From: an uncultured Prochlorococcus sp.
GTDB lineage: Bacteria > Cyanobacteriota > Cyanobacteriia > PCC-6307 > Cyanobiaceae
Direction: 5' to 3'
Length of the DNA stretch: 64,000 nucleotides
Assembly (NCBI GenBank): GCA_902572075.1
Contig: CACGER010000001.1
Coordinates: 104,627 to 168,626, forward strand
The notes beneath the pieces are model-generated. The model worked only from the letters and a program-made list of their open reading frames with translations. It was not told the DNA's origin and ran no database searches. Below are positions 7,995 to 22,030 of this stretch, in pieces. The stretch's first letter is position 1; every line of letters begins with the position of its first letter. A program made the position numbers and the translations under genes.

Positions 7995-9617
7995 ATGTCA
8001 AAGATTAGCAGCAAAAATATAAAAAGATTAAGTGTTCCGCAGAGCCCTGTAGTTCTCGCGATATTAGATGGATGGGGATATAGAAAAGAAAACTCAGATA
8101 ATGCCATAAAAAGTGCTAGTACTCCGATCATGGACTCTTTATGGCATGCTTATCCCCACACATTAATAAGTGCTAGTGGATCTGATGTAGGCCTCCCAGA
8201 TGGTCAAATGGGTAATTCAGAGGTAGGGCACCTTACCATTGGTTCGGGAAGAATAATACAACAAGAACTTGTAAGGATTTCAAATATTGTAAAAAATAAT
8301 CAGTTAGGTTTGGTTAATGAGTTAAAAGAGATTGCTGATTCATTAAAGAAAAATAATTCTACTTTGCACATAACAGGATTATGTTCGGATGGCGGAGTAC
8401 ACAGTCATATTGATCATTTATTAGGTTTAATAAAATGGGCATCTGATAATAAAATTAACAAAGTTGCAATCCATATAATTACTGATGGAAGAGATACTCC
8501 TGCCAAAAGTGCCTCTAAATATCTAAATCAAATAGAATCATGCATAAAAAAATTTAATACAGGCGAAATAGCTTCCATATGCGGAAGATACTGGATAATG
8601 GATAGAAATCTTTTATGGGATAGAACAGAAAAAGCATATGCTAATTTGACTGATCCAGATATTCAAATAACAAATATTTCTCCTCAGGATTACATAAAAG
8701 AAAGTTATGCCAAAAATATAACCGATGAATTTATAGAGCCCATACGTATTTCTGAAAACTATCTAAAAGATGGCGACAGTTTGATTTGCTTTAACTTTCG
8801 TCCGGACAGAGCAAGACAAATTGTCAAATCCCTTTCAATTAATGAGTTCTCAGACTTTGAAAGAAAAAATTATCCAAATTTAGATCTTGTCACTTTTACT
8901 CAATATGATCAGAACTTTCCAGTTAAAGTTGCATTTCCTCCTGAATCACTCAATAATTTTATAGGCCAAATAGTTTCAGAAAACGGTCTAAAGCAATATA
9001 GAACCGCGGAAACAGAAAAATATCCTCATGTAACATACTTTTTCAATGGAGGAGTTGAAATTCCTTTACCAGGAGAAGAGAGACATTTGATTCCATCTCC
9101 AAGAGTCGCAACTTATGATATGGAACCCGAAATGTCTGCGGAGGAACTAACTATTAGTTGCTCTAAAGCAATTAAAAGCGGAAATTATTCTTTTGTTGTA
9201 ATCAATTTTGCCAATCCTGATATGGTTGGTCATACAGGCAACATGGATGCAACAATAAAAGCTATAGAAAAAGTAGATCAGTGTATTGGTCAAATAGTTA
9301 ATGCCACTGGAGAAATGGGTGGAAGCATACTTATTACAGCCGATCATGGTAATGCAGAGGTTATGAGAGGAGCTGAAGGTGAACCATGGACAGCTCACAC
9401 AACAAATAAAGTTCCATTAATTTTGATTGAAGGTGAAAAAAGAAAAATCCCAAATATGGGGAATCAAATAAATTTAAGAGATAATGCTGGCTTAGCAGAT
9501 ATTGCTCCAACTTTATTGCAATTATTAAATCTCCCAATACCAAGAGAAATGACAGGCAAATCACTTATTCAAGAAATTGAATTAAAAGGTTATAATAAAG
9601 TGGTTCAACACGTCTAA
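7995..9617 (+). CDS. gpmI: 2,3-bisphosphoglycerate-independent phosphoglycerate mutase
   Basis: [31 protein letters not shown]. Confidence 0.95.
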   Translation: MSKISSKNIKRLSVPQSPVVLAILDGWGYRKENSDNAIKSASTPIMDSLWHAYPHTLISASGSDVGLPDGQMGNSEVGHLTIGSGRIIQQELVRISNIVKNNQLGLVNELKEIADSLKKNNSTLHITGLCSDGGVHSHIDHLLGLIKWASDNKINKVAIHIITDGRDTPAKSASKYLNQIESCIKKFNTGEIASICGRYWIMDRNLLWDRTEKAYANLTDPDIQITNISPQDYIKESYAKNITDEFIEPIRISENYLKDGDSLICFNFRPDRARQIVKSLSINEFSDFERKNYPNLDLVTFTQYDQNFPVKVAFPPESLNNFIGQIVSENGLKQYRTAETEKYPHVTYFFNGGVEIPLPGEERHLIPSPRVATYDMEPEMSAEELTISCSKAIKSGNYSFVVINFANPDMVGHTGNMDATIKAIEKVDQCIGQIVNATGEMGGSILITADHGNAEVMRGAEGEPWTAHTTNKVPLILIEGEKRKIPNMGNQINLRDNAGLADIAPTLLQLLNLPIPREMTGKSLIQEIELKGYNKVVQHV

Positions 9618-9640
9618 AGTTGATAATAGTCTTTTAAGCG

Positions 9641-9868
9641 ATGATTCAAATTATTAGTTGGATATGGGTATTCTCAGGAGTTCTTCTCATTCTCTTAGTT
9701 TTACTTCATAGTCCTAAAGGTGATGGAATGGGAGGAATAGCTGCAAGTGGAAGCTCTATTTTCAACAGCGCAAGCAGTGCAGAAGCCTCTTTAAACAAAA
9801 TAACTTGGACTTTTTTAGTGATATTTTTATCTCTCGCAATTATTCTCAGCGCTGGGTGGATTTCATAA
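9641..9868 (+). CDS. secG: Preprotein translocase subunit SecG
   Basis: Two TM segments, LLHSPKGDGMGGIAASGSSIFNS. Confidence 0.9.
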   Translation: MIQIISWIWVFSGVLLILLVLLHSPKGDGMGGIAASGSSIFNSASSAEASLNKITWTFLVIFLSLAIILSAGWIS

Positions 9869-9882
9869 AATTTTAATAAAAA

Positions 9883-9904
9883 AGGGACCATTTTAATGAT
9901 CCCT
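9883..9904 (-). terminator. Rho-independent terminator for groL
   Basis: AGGGATCAT-TAAA-ATGGTCCCT hairpin in minus-strand RNA (one G-U pair) followed by a U-rich tract. Confidence 0.75.
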
Positions 9905-9932
9905 CAAAAAAATAAATTAAATAATTTATAAT

Positions 9933-11597
<1,665 letters not shown>

Positions 11598-11621
11598 TTA
11601 ATAATTTTTGAAACAAATAAT

Positions 11622-11933
11622 TTAGCTTACTACAGCTAAAATATCTTTTTCTGAGAGCAAGACATATTCATCTCCTCCCAATTTAATGTCTGTGCCAGCG
11701 TATTTGCTGTACAAAACTTTATCGCCAATACTCACTTCTGGAGTTTGTCGAGAACCATCGTCATTAAGTTTGCCAGGGCCCACCTGAGCAACTTCTCCAA
11801 CCTGTGGTTTTTCTTTAGCTGAATCAGGCAAAAGGATGCCCCCAGCAGTTTTTTCCTCAGATGCGGAAACTTTAATAAATATTCTATCTCCCAGTGGTTT
11901 TACTGTAGAGACTGTAAGTGAAACAGCTGCCAT
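11622..11933 (-). CDS. groS: Co-chaperonin GroES
   Basis: [38 protein letters not shown]. Confidence 0.97.
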
Positions 11934-12054
11934 AAATTAATGGAGGATCGTAATTGAGACGCTTTGCGCCGTAAAAATGGAAAGAGAACTTCTCCATCCG
12001 TATCATCAACAACATAATCTGCAAAGAGGCAATTAAACCATACTTAAACTGTGC

Positions 12055-13612
<1,558 letters not shown>

Positions 13613-13649
13613 ATATATACATATTTTAACCTTCAATAATTTTAAATTT

Positions 13650-14054
13650 ATGGCAATTTCTCTAAAAGTTTTAGCTCCTAATAAAAATGTTTATCAAGGC
13701 GAAGCTGAAGAAGTCATCCTTCCAAGTACTACTGGTCAACTTGGTATATTACCAGGACATATCTCTTTAGTTACTGCTATAGATATTGGCGTTTTAAGGC
13801 TAAGAATGAATTCCCAATGGAAATCAATAGCTCTAATGGGAGGCTTCGCTGAAATTGAATCAGATGAGGTCATAGTTTTAGTAAATAATGCTGAAATTGG
13901 TTCTGAAATTGATGTTCAAAATGCTGAACAAGATCTTCAAAAAGCAAAATTAACAATTAGCAAATTTTCTGAAAATGAAAAAGACCCAGAAAAAATTAAA
14001 GCCTTGAAAGAGGTTTCGAAGGCTGAGGCTAGGATTCAAGCTGCAAAGAACTAA
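13650..14054 (+). CDS. atpC: ATP synthase F1 subunit epsilon
   Basis: [40 protein letters not shown]. Confidence 0.95.
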   Translation: MAISLKVLAPNKNVYQGEAEEVILPSTTGQLGILPGHISLVTAIDIGVLRLRMNSQWKSIALMGGFAEIESDEVIVLVNNAEIGSEIDVQNAEQDLQKAKLTISKFSENEKDPEKIKALKEVSKAEARIQAAKN

Positions 14055-14057
14055 TTA

Positions 14058-14534
14058 TTAAGCGGTTCCACAAAAAGTTACTTCTGGAAACTTTAACTTT
14101 GCTTCTTCTAATTTCTTGATTTTTCCTTCTTCTTGCCAATAATTTATTACTTCAGTAGCTTTATTCAATATTTCTACTCTTTCATTATCTGTAATCCAAC
14201 CTTTATTTTCTAGTTCACTTTTTAATTTTTCCCAAGCATCATCTCTTGGCCAAAAATAATAAGCAGTGAGAGGACTTGGGCCTCCACCTACTATTTGATC
14301 TACTGCTAATGCCACATTATCAGGTAACCACAGTACTTTAATAATGAACCTTCCCTCATCAGGCTTGGGGGTATACCCAGTAGGTACTCCTTCTTCATCA
14401 ATTGTGGCTGCTGCTAAAACAGCTGAAGCACCCATCATTCCTGAAATAGGAGAAGAATTTTTAGACTTTGGGGCATCACTGTTTTTTTCCTTTGTTTCTG
14501 TTGAATTTTGTTTTAACTTATCTGATGAAGTCAT
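14058..14534 (-). CDS. PSRP-3 / Ycf65 family ribosomal protein
   Basis: [52 protein letters not shown]...INYWQ. Confidence 0.85.
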   Translation of the reverse strand: MTSSDKLKQNSTETKEKNSDAPKSKNSSPISGMMGASAVLAAATIDEEGVPTGYTPKPDEGRFIIKVLWLPDNVALAVDQIVGGGPSPLTAYYFWPRDDAWEKLKSELENKGWITDNERVEILNKATEVINYWQEEGKIKKLEEAKLKFPEVTFCGTA

Positions 14535-14641
14535 TCACTTATTTATGTTTAATAAATAATTTATCAGTTTATGGTCACATTTTGATTAATTTATTCAAAA
14601 TTTTTTTGATTTTAGTTTTTCAATCCTTCTTAGTTGGATTT

Positions 14642-14800
14642 TTATCTATCATGAGATACTTCATAAAAATCATAAATAGTGGCTTCCAATGAATCCCAAA
14701 GATCTTTGGGAATATCGTTTTCTTCTGCGAACATGCCAAGCTGACTAGCTAAGCCTCTTGCTTGAGAGAGTTTCGAATCATATGAATCGGACTTATTCAT
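14642..14800 (-). CDS. Small hypothetical protein, 52 aa
   Basis: MNKSDSYDSKLSQARGLASQLGMFAEENDIPKDLWDSLEATIYDFYEVSHDR*. Fills an otherwise empty intergenic gap; below the ORF track cutoff. Confidence 0.65.
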   Translation of the reverse strand: MNKSDSYDSKLSQARGLASQLGMFAEENDIPKDLWDSLEATIYDFYEVSHDR

Positions 14801-14854
14801 TTTTGAGCATTAAACTTAATAAAAAATAAATCTATTAACTTGATAAGTCAAATT

Positions 14855-16180
14855 TCAAAATTCTAAATCAGAAATTTCTTTTAGTGCAGCAATACTTAAA
14901 ACTTCTGGGTTTGCATCTGTGACCAGGACATCGTCTTCTATTCTTATCCCTATGCCTTTCCATTTCTCATCTATAGGGGGTTGTCCCTCAGGTACTGGGA
15001 TCCTATCACTTATGTAAATTCCAGGTTCTACCGTAAGAATCATTCCATTCTGTAATGGCACTTCATAGTCCCCCATTCTGTATGCTCCAACATCATGAAC
15101 ATCTAAGCCGAGCCAATGTCCAGTTCTATGCATGTAAAGATGTTTATAAGATTGATTCTCAATTATCTCCTCAGTACTGCCTGACAATAAACCAACTTCT
15201 TTTAATCCTTCTATGAGAATTGTTAAAGCAACATTATGAACATGACTAGAATTCGATCCCTTTACAGCACTTTTAATTGCATTTTTCTGTGCACTCAATA
15301 CGATTTCATAGATAACTTTTTGCTCATTCGAAAATTTACCACCAATTGGAATAGTTCTAGTTATGTCCCCATTGTAATAATCAACTAGTGAACAACCAGC
15401 ATCCACTAACAATAAATCTTCCTTCTTCAAGGGTGAGTTATTTGAAGTGTAATGCAAAATACAGGCGTTATCTCCTGATGCAACAATTGAGTTATAAGCT
15501 GGTCCTCTCGCCCCTTTTTCCAGAAAAAATCCCTCTAGAAGACCCTGAATTTGTCTTTCATTTTTCTTTGATGAGATTGATTCTCTAACTAATTCATGAG
15601 CTTCTGCTGAGATTTGAATAGCCTCTCTCATTCTCTTAATTTCAAATTCACTTTTAATTAATCTCATCTCATTTAAATAAATTTCTGGAGATTTTATAGA
15701 ATTTCCACCAATCCCTAATCTTGAGCGATTTTCAAGTTGTTGTGAAAAAATTTCCAGTATTATTTTCTCAACTGATGGATGCTTACCAATAGAAAAAACA
15801 AGTTCGTCAGAACCATTTATATAGGCTGGGAGTAAATCTTTTAATTCATTTATTGAGTGAGCCTTATCAGCATTAAACTCTTTTTCAGCACCTTCTAAAC
15901 CCCATCTAAAGCCATGCCAGACTTCGCTTATAACATCTTTAGGAGCAACAAACATAATAAATCTCTCTCCCTTTGGCTTATGCGATAAGAAAAGAGCGAT
16001 TGCATCTGGCTCATCGAAACCGGTTAAATACCAAAAATTACTATCTTGTCTAAAAGGATATTCACAATCAGCATGATGCTTTACGAGACTAGCACCAGGG
16101 ATAATAGCAGCTTTTCCATTTAATTTATTGAGGAAGATTTCTCTTCTTTCTTCAAAAACTTTATTTTCAGGTTTCAACAT
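14855..16180 (-). CDS. pepP: Aminopeptidase P (Xaa-Pro aminopeptidase)
   Basis: DAGCSLVDYYNGDITRTIP, HRTGHWLGLDVHDVG, LTVEPGIYI metal-binding motifs. Confidence 0.92.
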   Translation of the reverse strand: MLKPENKVFEERREIFLNKLNGKAAIIPGASLVKHHADCEYPFRQDSNFWYLTGFDEPDAIALFLSHKPKGERFIMFVAPKDVISEVWHGFRWGLEGAEKEFNADKAHSINELKDLLPAYINGSDELVFSIGKHPSVEKIILEIFSQQLENRSRLGIGGNSIKSPEIYLNEMRLIKSEFEIKRMREAIQISAEAHELVRESISSKKNERQIQGLLEGFFLEKGARGPAYNSIVASGDNACILHYTSNNSPLKKEDLLLVDAGCSLVDYYNGDITRTIPIGGKFSNEQKVIYEIVLSAQKNAIKSAVKGSNSSHVHNVALTILIEGLKEVGLLSGSTEEIIENQSYKHLYMHRTGHWLGLDVHDVGAYRMGDYEVPLQNGMILTVEPGIYISDRIPVPEGQPPIDEKWKGIGIRIEDDVLVTDANPEVLSIAALKEISDLEF

Positions 16181-16253
16181 AGATTTTGTATTGGCGTGTT
16201 TTAAAAAAAATGGAAGAATGAATTAACACAGATTTAGTAACTAATCAATTTTA

Positions 16254-17237
16254 ATGGAACCAAGTGTTTACGGTTTAATTGTTCTTATAATAATTATCTT
16301 AATTGGCTCAGCATGTTGTTCGGGAGTAGAAGCTGCTTTTTTAGCTGTAAATTCGATTCGAATTCTAGAGATAGCCTCTAAACAAAAACCAAAGAGTTCT
16401 GCAAATCAACTCCTTAAACTTAGAAAACATCTTGGAAGAACATTAACTGTAATTACTATTACTAATAATGGATTTAACATAATTGGAAGTCTTATTTTAG
16501 GTGTATATGGAGCATTGGTTATTAATAGTAGTTATGGCCTAACCCTCTTTTCAATTTCTTTTTACATACTTGTCGTACTATTAGGAGAAGTACTGCCTAA
16601 GGCTCTTGGTACAAGATTCTCAGTTCAAATAGCATTATTATCAGTTCCTATCTTGAGAATATTGCATACTTTAATGAGGCCATTTTTAGTATTAATAGAA
16701 CAAATATTTCCAGTTATTACGGCAGAAAATGAAATTTCAACAGATGAAGAAGAAATTAGACAAATGGCAAAAATTGGAAGCCAAAAAGGTTTGATAGAAG
16801 CTGATGAAGCAGCAATGATATTTAAGGTTTTTCAATTAAATGATTTAAAAGCTAAAGATTTAATGATCCCTAGAGTATCAGCACCTTGTCTTGATGGGTC
16901 TTCGAATCTTGAAGAAATTTCAAAACTTATAATGTCTGACGGCTCTCCATGGTGGGTTATTTTAGGAGATAAAGTTGACAAAATACAAGGGGTAGTAAAG
17001 CGTGAAAAAATGTTGGCAGAATTAGTTAATGGGGAAAATAAAAAATTATTATCTGAAATTTGCGAACCCGTGGACTACATTCCAGAAATGATTAAAGCAG
17101 ATCAATTATTAACTAAATTTGACAAGAATCATAAAGGAGTGAAAGTAGTAGTAGATGAATTTGGGGGATTCGTGGGAATTATTGGTGCAGAAGATGTGTT
17201 ATCTGTATTAGCAGGTTGGTGGAAAAATAAATCATGA
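16254..17237 (+). CDS. CNNM/DUF21 transmembrane protein with CBS domains
   Basis: N-terminal DUF21-type TM region (SACCSGVEAAFLAVNS...GEVLPKALGTR) and CBS-like region (LKAKDLMIPR). Confidence 0.85.
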   Translation: MEPSVYGLIVLIIIILIGSACCSGVEAAFLAVNSIRILEIASKQKPKSSANQLLKLRKHLGRTLTVITITNNGFNIIGSLILGVYGALVINSSYGLTLFSISFYILVVLLGEVLPKALGTRFSVQIALLSVPILRILHTLMRPFLVLIEQIFPVITAENEISTDEEEIRQMAKIGSQKGLIEADEAAMIFKVFQLNDLKAKDLMIPRVSAPCLDGSSNLEEISKLIMSDGSPWWVILGDKVDKIQGVVKREKMLAELVNGENKKLLSEICEPVDYIPEMIKADQLLTKFDKNHKGVKVVVDEFGGFVGIIGAEDVLSVLAGWWKNKS

Positions 17238-18475
17238 AACAATTTAAAATTAGAGAAAATTATTTCCTGTTAAAAAAATGGTGGGAGACTATTGATCTTA
17301 CCAATTATGAAAAAAGTTTTCTTAATAGAGAAATAATTTCTTTTAATCAACAACTTTTAAGACTCAAAGAAAAAAAAATAAGAATTGGCGCATATGGTAA
17401 ATCAGGTGTAGGAAAATCTTCTGTTTTAAATGCTTTATTAAAAAAAGACACCTTCAAAACAGATATTATTAATGGGACCACAAGAGAAATTCAGTCTGAA
17501 GAATTGAAATTTAAAGATCAATCACTCAGCAGTATAGAGTTACTAGATTCTCCAGGATTTGATTTCTGCGATATTAAATTCCCAGATAAAGTTTACTCCT
17601 CCATAAAACACTCAGATCTTATATTATTCATAATTTCGGGAGATTTAAATAGAAATGAGTTAAACGAAATCAGCTCTTTTATAAAAGATGGAAAAAAAAT
17701 TATTTTAATTTTAAATAAAATCGATCTATTTAATAAAAATGAATTAAAAGACATAATTGAAAATATAAAGTTTAAGCTTCCAAAAGATTTAAATATTCCA
17801 ATAATCATTAATAATGAAAACAATCTTAAAAATTACATAGCAAAATTAATCAATCAATATGGTGAGATACTATTAACGCTAAATTCTATTCAATTAGCTG
17901 ACAAATTGTTTCTGAAAATAAAAGAGCAAAGATTGAAAAGAAGGCAGAAATTAGCTCAATCAACTATTGGTAAATTTTCGACTATAAAGGCATCCGCAGT
18001 AGTTCTTAATCCTTTTATTTTATTTGATGTTGCTGGTAGTTTTGCACTAGATACAGCATTGATTAACGAATTAAGTAAGATTTACGGATTAAAGTTGAAA
18101 AGTGAATCTACAAGAAAAATATTTAAAAATATATCCATTAATAATTTATGTTTGGGAATTACTCAAGTCGGCGTTAATACCTCTTTCAACCTTATTAAGA
18201 AACTAATTCTTTTAACAGCACCTTTTACTAATGGGCTTTCATTATTACCCTATGGACCCATAGCAATTATTCAAGCCGCAATCGCGATCTATTCTACAAA
18301 AATTCTAGGTAAATTAGCAGCAAAAGAGATATTTGTAAGAAGCAAAGCTTCTTTTATAGAACCTGCTATTTTGTTCCAAAATATGAATTTTAATGACCCA
18401 GAGATTTTTAACTACATAAATATTTATTTTTCAAGTAGGAATTTAAATAATAATTTTGTTAGTTTTCTACCTTAA
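17234..18475 (+). CDS. GTPase with DUF697-like C-terminal membrane domain
   Basis: G1 GKSGVGKSS, G3 DSPG, G4 NKID; hydrophobic C-terminal region. Confidence 0.8.
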   Translation: MKQFKIRENYFLLKKWWETIDLTNYEKSFLNREIISFNQQLLRLKEKKIRIGAYGKSGVGKSSVLNALLKKDTFKTDIINGTTREIQSEELKFKDQSLSSIELLDSPGFDFCDIKFPDKVYSSIKHSDLILFIISGDLNRNELNEISSFIKDGKKIILILNKIDLFNKNELKDIIENIKFKLPKDLNIPIIINNENNLKNYIAKLINQYGEILLTLNSIQLADKLFLKIKEQRLKRRQKLAQSTIGKFSTIKASAVVLNPFILFDVAGSFALDTALINELSKIYGLKLKSESTRKIFKNISINNLCLGITQVGVNTSFNLIKKLILLTAPFTNGLSLLPYGPIAIIQAAIAIYSTKILGKLAAKEIFVRSKASFIEPAILFQNMNFNDPEIFNYINIYFSSRNLNNNFVSFLP

Positions 18476-18483
18476 AACTTAAA

Positions 18484-19062
18484 ATGGAAAAAAGCATTGC
18501 TTTATTTGGTACGAGTGCTGATCCACCTACAATTGGACACAAAAAAATTCTTGAAGAATTATCCAAAATTTATGCTTTTACCATTAGCTATGTGAGCAAC
18601 AACCCCCAAAAAAAGCACATAGAGGATATCTCAATTCGTAGTGATTTATTAAAAACTCTTATTGATGATTTAGATAATCCGAAAATTTTATTTAATCAAA
18701 AAATAAGTAGCCAATGGGCGGTAGAGTCAATCAAAAAATGTAAAGAGATTTATAAATTTGATAATTTAGATTTTGTAATCGGGAGTGATTTAATTAAAGA
18801 TATTTTCTACTGGAAAAATTTTGATAAAATTACTAATGAGGTTAGTTTTTTAGTTCTTTTAAGAGAAGGATATCCTGTTGAATCAAATACTCTTAAAATG
18901 TTAGAAACTAATAAAGTGAAATTTAAGATTTCAACCATAAAAATCCCAAACATTTCAAGTTCTAAGCTCAGATCAAATTTTAATTATTCTAATTTACCAA
19001 CTTCAATAATAGATATTGTTAAAAAGAATAATTTATATGAATCCACTAAATTAGTTGAATGA
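18484..19062 (+). CDS. nadD: Nicotinate-nucleotide adenylyltransferase-like protein
   Basis: ALFGTSADPPTIGHKKIL nucleotidyltransferase motif, ISSSKLR; overlaps nadE. Confidence 0.75.
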   Translation: MEKSIALFGTSADPPTIGHKKILEELSKIYAFTISYVSNNPQKKHIEDISIRSDLLKTLIDDLDNPKILFNQKISSQWAVESIKKCKEIYKFDNLDFVIGSDLIKDIFYWKNFDKITNEVSFLVLLREGYPVESNTLKMLETNKVKFKISTIKIPNISSSKLRSNFNYSNLPTSIIDIVKKNNLYESTKLVE

Positions 19063-20756
19063 AGTTTTTACTTGCTCAAATTAATCCAGTTGTTGGTGAT
19101 TTAGAGGGTAATGCAAAAAAAATACTTTCTGCTGCTTCGAAAGCCAGCTCAACTTCTGCTGATTTAGTTCTTACTCCAGAACTATCACTATGGGGATATC
19201 CAGCCAAAGACCTACTTCTAAAAAAAAATCTAATCAAAGATCAATATCAGATTCTTGACAAATTAGCGTTAGAAATTAAAAAAAAATATGGTAACTTGAG
19301 TATCGCAGTAGGGATAGCTGAGATAATAAATGATTCTTTTTTTCCAAATCTTTATAATTCTATTGCAATGCTTGAGCGCGGTGAGTGGAAAATAATTGCT
19401 CGTAAAATTATTCTTCCCACCTATGAAGTATTTGATGAGAAAAGATACTTTAGATCAGAAGAAAAAGTTTCCGTATTAACAAAAGAAATTAATAATAAAA
19501 CTTGGCGAATTGGTTTTACTATATGTGAGGATTTATGGGTCAACAAAAATATAGAAGGTAGAGGAATTCATAAAGAGAATCCTATTTTTGATTTAAAGAA
19601 AAAAAAAGTTGATATCTTAGTGAACTTGTCTGCCTCACCATATACATTCAAAAAGTTAAAACTAAGATCCAAAGTTTCCAGTTTTGCGGCTCAATATCTT
19701 CAAGTACCGCTGATATATGTAAACCAAATTGGAGCAAATGATAATTTAATTTTTGATGGAAATAGTTTTATTCTTGATAAGAATGGATCAAAAATTAAAC
19801 AATTAAATTCCTTTGCAGAAGACCTCTCCAGTTGGGAAATTGATCAAACTAAACCTCAAAAAAATATATTTGAAAAGTCTGAGATGTCATCAATTTTTGA
19901 TGCGTTAGTCCTTGGTGTTAAAGATTATGCAAAAAAATGTGGTTTTAAAACAGCTTTAATTGGTTTAAGTGGTGGCATTGATTCAGCATTAGTTTCAGCA
20001 ATTGCGACAGCTGCTCTTGGAAGTGAAAATATTTATTGCGTCTCAATGCCTTCTAAATGGAGCTCGACTCATTCAAAGATTGATGCGAAAGATTTAGCGA
20101 GAAGACTAAAGATAAATTTCAATAGCATACCAATTGAAAACTTGATGAGCTCTTTCGAAGAATCTTTTATTAAAAACATATCTTTCGAGATGGCGGAAAT
20201 AACAAATCAAAATATTCAGTCAAGGATTAGAGGAACGCTTCTAATGGCGTTAGCAAATCAAGAAAAACATTTATTACTTTCAACAGGTAACAAATCGGAA
20301 TTAGCTGTGGGATATTGCACACTTTATGGTGATATGAATGGGGGATTATCGGTTATTGGGGATTTATATAAAACTAATGTTTTTAAATTATGCAATTGGC
20401 TTGATAGTGAAGAATCAATTAATCATAGAAAATCTTATGTGTTAGATAGTAATGTAAATATAATTGGAGAAAATATACGTACGAAAGCTCCAAGTGCCGA
20501 ATTAGGTCCTAATCAGTTAGATACTGATTCTCTTCCGCCTTATTCAATTTTAGATGAGATTCTTAAAGAAATTATTGAAGAGAAAAAAGATGTAAAGCAA
20601 CTTGAAGAAGAAGGGCACGAAAAAGAATTAATTTTAAAAATTATCTCACTAATAAAAAAAGCTGAATTTAAAAGAAAGCAGGCACCTCCAATCCTAAAAC
20701 TAAGCAGTCAATCATTGGGAAGTGACTGGAGAGTTCCCATAGCAATATCTCATTAA
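19059..20756 (+). CDS. nadE: NAD+ synthase, glutamine-dependent
   Basis: N-terminal nitrilase-type domain plus LIGLSGGIDSALVSAIA and STGNKSELAVGYCTLYGDMNGGLSVIGDLYK. Confidence 0.95.
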   Translation: MKFLLAQINPVVGDLEGNAKKILSAASKASSTSADLVLTPELSLWGYPAKDLLLKKNLIKDQYQILDKLALEIKKKYGNLSIAVGIAEIINDSFFPNLYNSIAMLERGEWKIIARKIILPTYEVFDEKRYFRSEEKVSVLTKEINNKTWRIGFTICEDLWVNKNIEGRGIHKENPIFDLKKKKVDILVNLSASPYTFKKLKLRSKVSSFAAQYLQVPLIYVNQIGANDNLIFDGNSFILDKNGSKIKQLNSFAEDLSSWEIDQTKPQKNIFEKSEMSSIFDALVLGVKDYAKKCGFKTALIGLSGGIDSALVSAIATAALGSENIYCVSMPSKWSSTHSKIDAKDLARRLKINFNSIPIENLMSSFEESFIKNISFEMAEITNQNIQSRIRGTLLMALANQEKHLLLSTGNKSELAVGYCTLYGDMNGGLSVIGDLYKTNVFKLCNWLDSEESINHRKSYVLDSNVNIIGENIRTKAPSAELGPNQLDTDSLPPYSILDEILKEIIEEKKDVKQLEEEGHEKELILKIISLIKKAEFKRKQAPPILKLSSQSLGSDWRVPIAISH

Positions 20757-21811
20757 TCACTATGAGAACACTGTTGGATTTTTTTTAAAGGCCGTTTAAC
20801 TGAATCAAGGTTGATACCTTTTTTGATAGCAAGAATTATACCTGCAGCTTCTAAATAATTATTCACTTCAAAAAGATTGGAATAATCATAAAAATCATTT
20901 GTCACTTTTAATGTATTTTGATTTTTTACAGAGATAATATTTAAACCTTTTTCAATCCCTGCCAATACTGCTTCTCCACCTAGGGCTCCATTAGGAACAA
21001 CAATAGATTCAATCTGATCAGGGTGTATTGAGATTGATTCATTTTTAGCAGGTAATTCAACAATGTCAGGGGCATTGCTTAACCCAATCAGTACTGATGG
21101 TAAAAAGGTGTATCCTATTTCTTCTGCAGCTGCACGAGGATCTAAATTTTCATTCAATTCAATTGGATTTAAAGCAGGTGCGTGAGCACAGGGGACTTTT
21201 AAAAATTTGCTTATTAAATGACTTATAACTGCTTCGACTCCAGAAATAGGATCAACCCCTTTCCCCTCTCGATAGATATTTGTTTCTAAAGAATCTGAAT
21301 CATCTGGAAATTTTGCCACAATTGCAATTGCTGTTGCTCCTTTTTCTATTAAACATTTTCCAGCATCAATCAGAGTCTTAGGGTTTTCAATTATGCCACC
21401 ACTGATTTTTGACGAATCAGAATCAATAACTATGTTTAATGGCTTTTTTGTAATCACATAAGAATGAACATTAATCCCTAATGTAGAAACGCAGGCATCA
21501 GCAACTTGTAAATGTCTTACTAATATTTCACTTTCAATGGCTGAGTCAAAAATTATCCCAATTTTCTGTTGCTTTACACTTTTTAAAGCGATTTCTCCTT
21601 TAGCAAGTCGGTCTAAACTATAACCCTCAACATAAAAAATATTTTTATCTTTTTCAGAAAGATTACCACCATTCATAACATTTGGATGAGTAATTAAACA
21701 TCCACTTGCCGATGCTAGTAATTTAGCGGTTGGAAGTGCATCTCCAGCAAAACCTCCTACTTCACAACCAATACCTGTTGGAACTATGAATATTGTTGGT
21801 GAATTTTCCAT
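20753..21811 (-). CDS. DUF3326 family protein
   Basis: PTGIGCEVGGFAGDALPTAKLLAS...HPNVMNG; cyanobacterial conserved family. Confidence 0.75.
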   Translation of the reverse strand: MENSPTIFIVPTGIGCEVGGFAGDALPTAKLLASASGCLITHPNVMNGGNLSEKDKNIFYVEGYSLDRLAKGEIALKSVKQQKIGIIFDSAIESEILVRHLQVADACVSTLGINVHSYVITKKPLNIVIDSDSSKISGGIIENPKTLIDAGKCLIEKGATAIAIVAKFPDDSDSLETNIYREGKGVDPISGVEAVISHLISKFLKVPCAHAPALNPIELNENLDPRAAAEEIGYTFLPSVLIGLSNAPDIVELPAKNESISIHPDQIESIVVPNGALGGEAVLAGIEKGLNIISVKNQNTLKVTNDFYDYSNLFEVNNYLEAAGIILAIKKGINLDSVKRPLKKIQQCSHSD

Positions 21812-21838
21812 TATTAAAAATATTTCGATTTATATTTC

Positions 21839-22030
21839 TTAATTAGCTAAGACAGCTTTAATTTTAAGTTTTTTTGTTCCAAAAGAGTCAATAGAATTTT
21901 GAATATCAACAATTGACCATCGAATTAAATCACCTTTTTTTTCTAAATTTGCAATAATGAATTCCCTTAAATTTTTTACTTTTATTGAAGATGGCCAATC
22001 TAAATAGTAATCAACTGAACTTAATTTCAT
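21839..22030 (-). CDS. Conserved small hypothetical protein, 63 aa
   Basis: Start overlaps the ferredoxin stop by 4 nt (translational-coupling geometry). Confidence 0.7.
   Translation of the reverse strand: MKLSSVDYYLDWPSSIKVKNLREFIIANLEKKGDLIRWSIVDIQNSIDSFGTKKLKIKAVLAN

Noticed and set aside
11934-12054. CIRCE element upstream of groES
   Set aside because: No TTAGCACTC-N9-GAGTGCTAA or close variant found.
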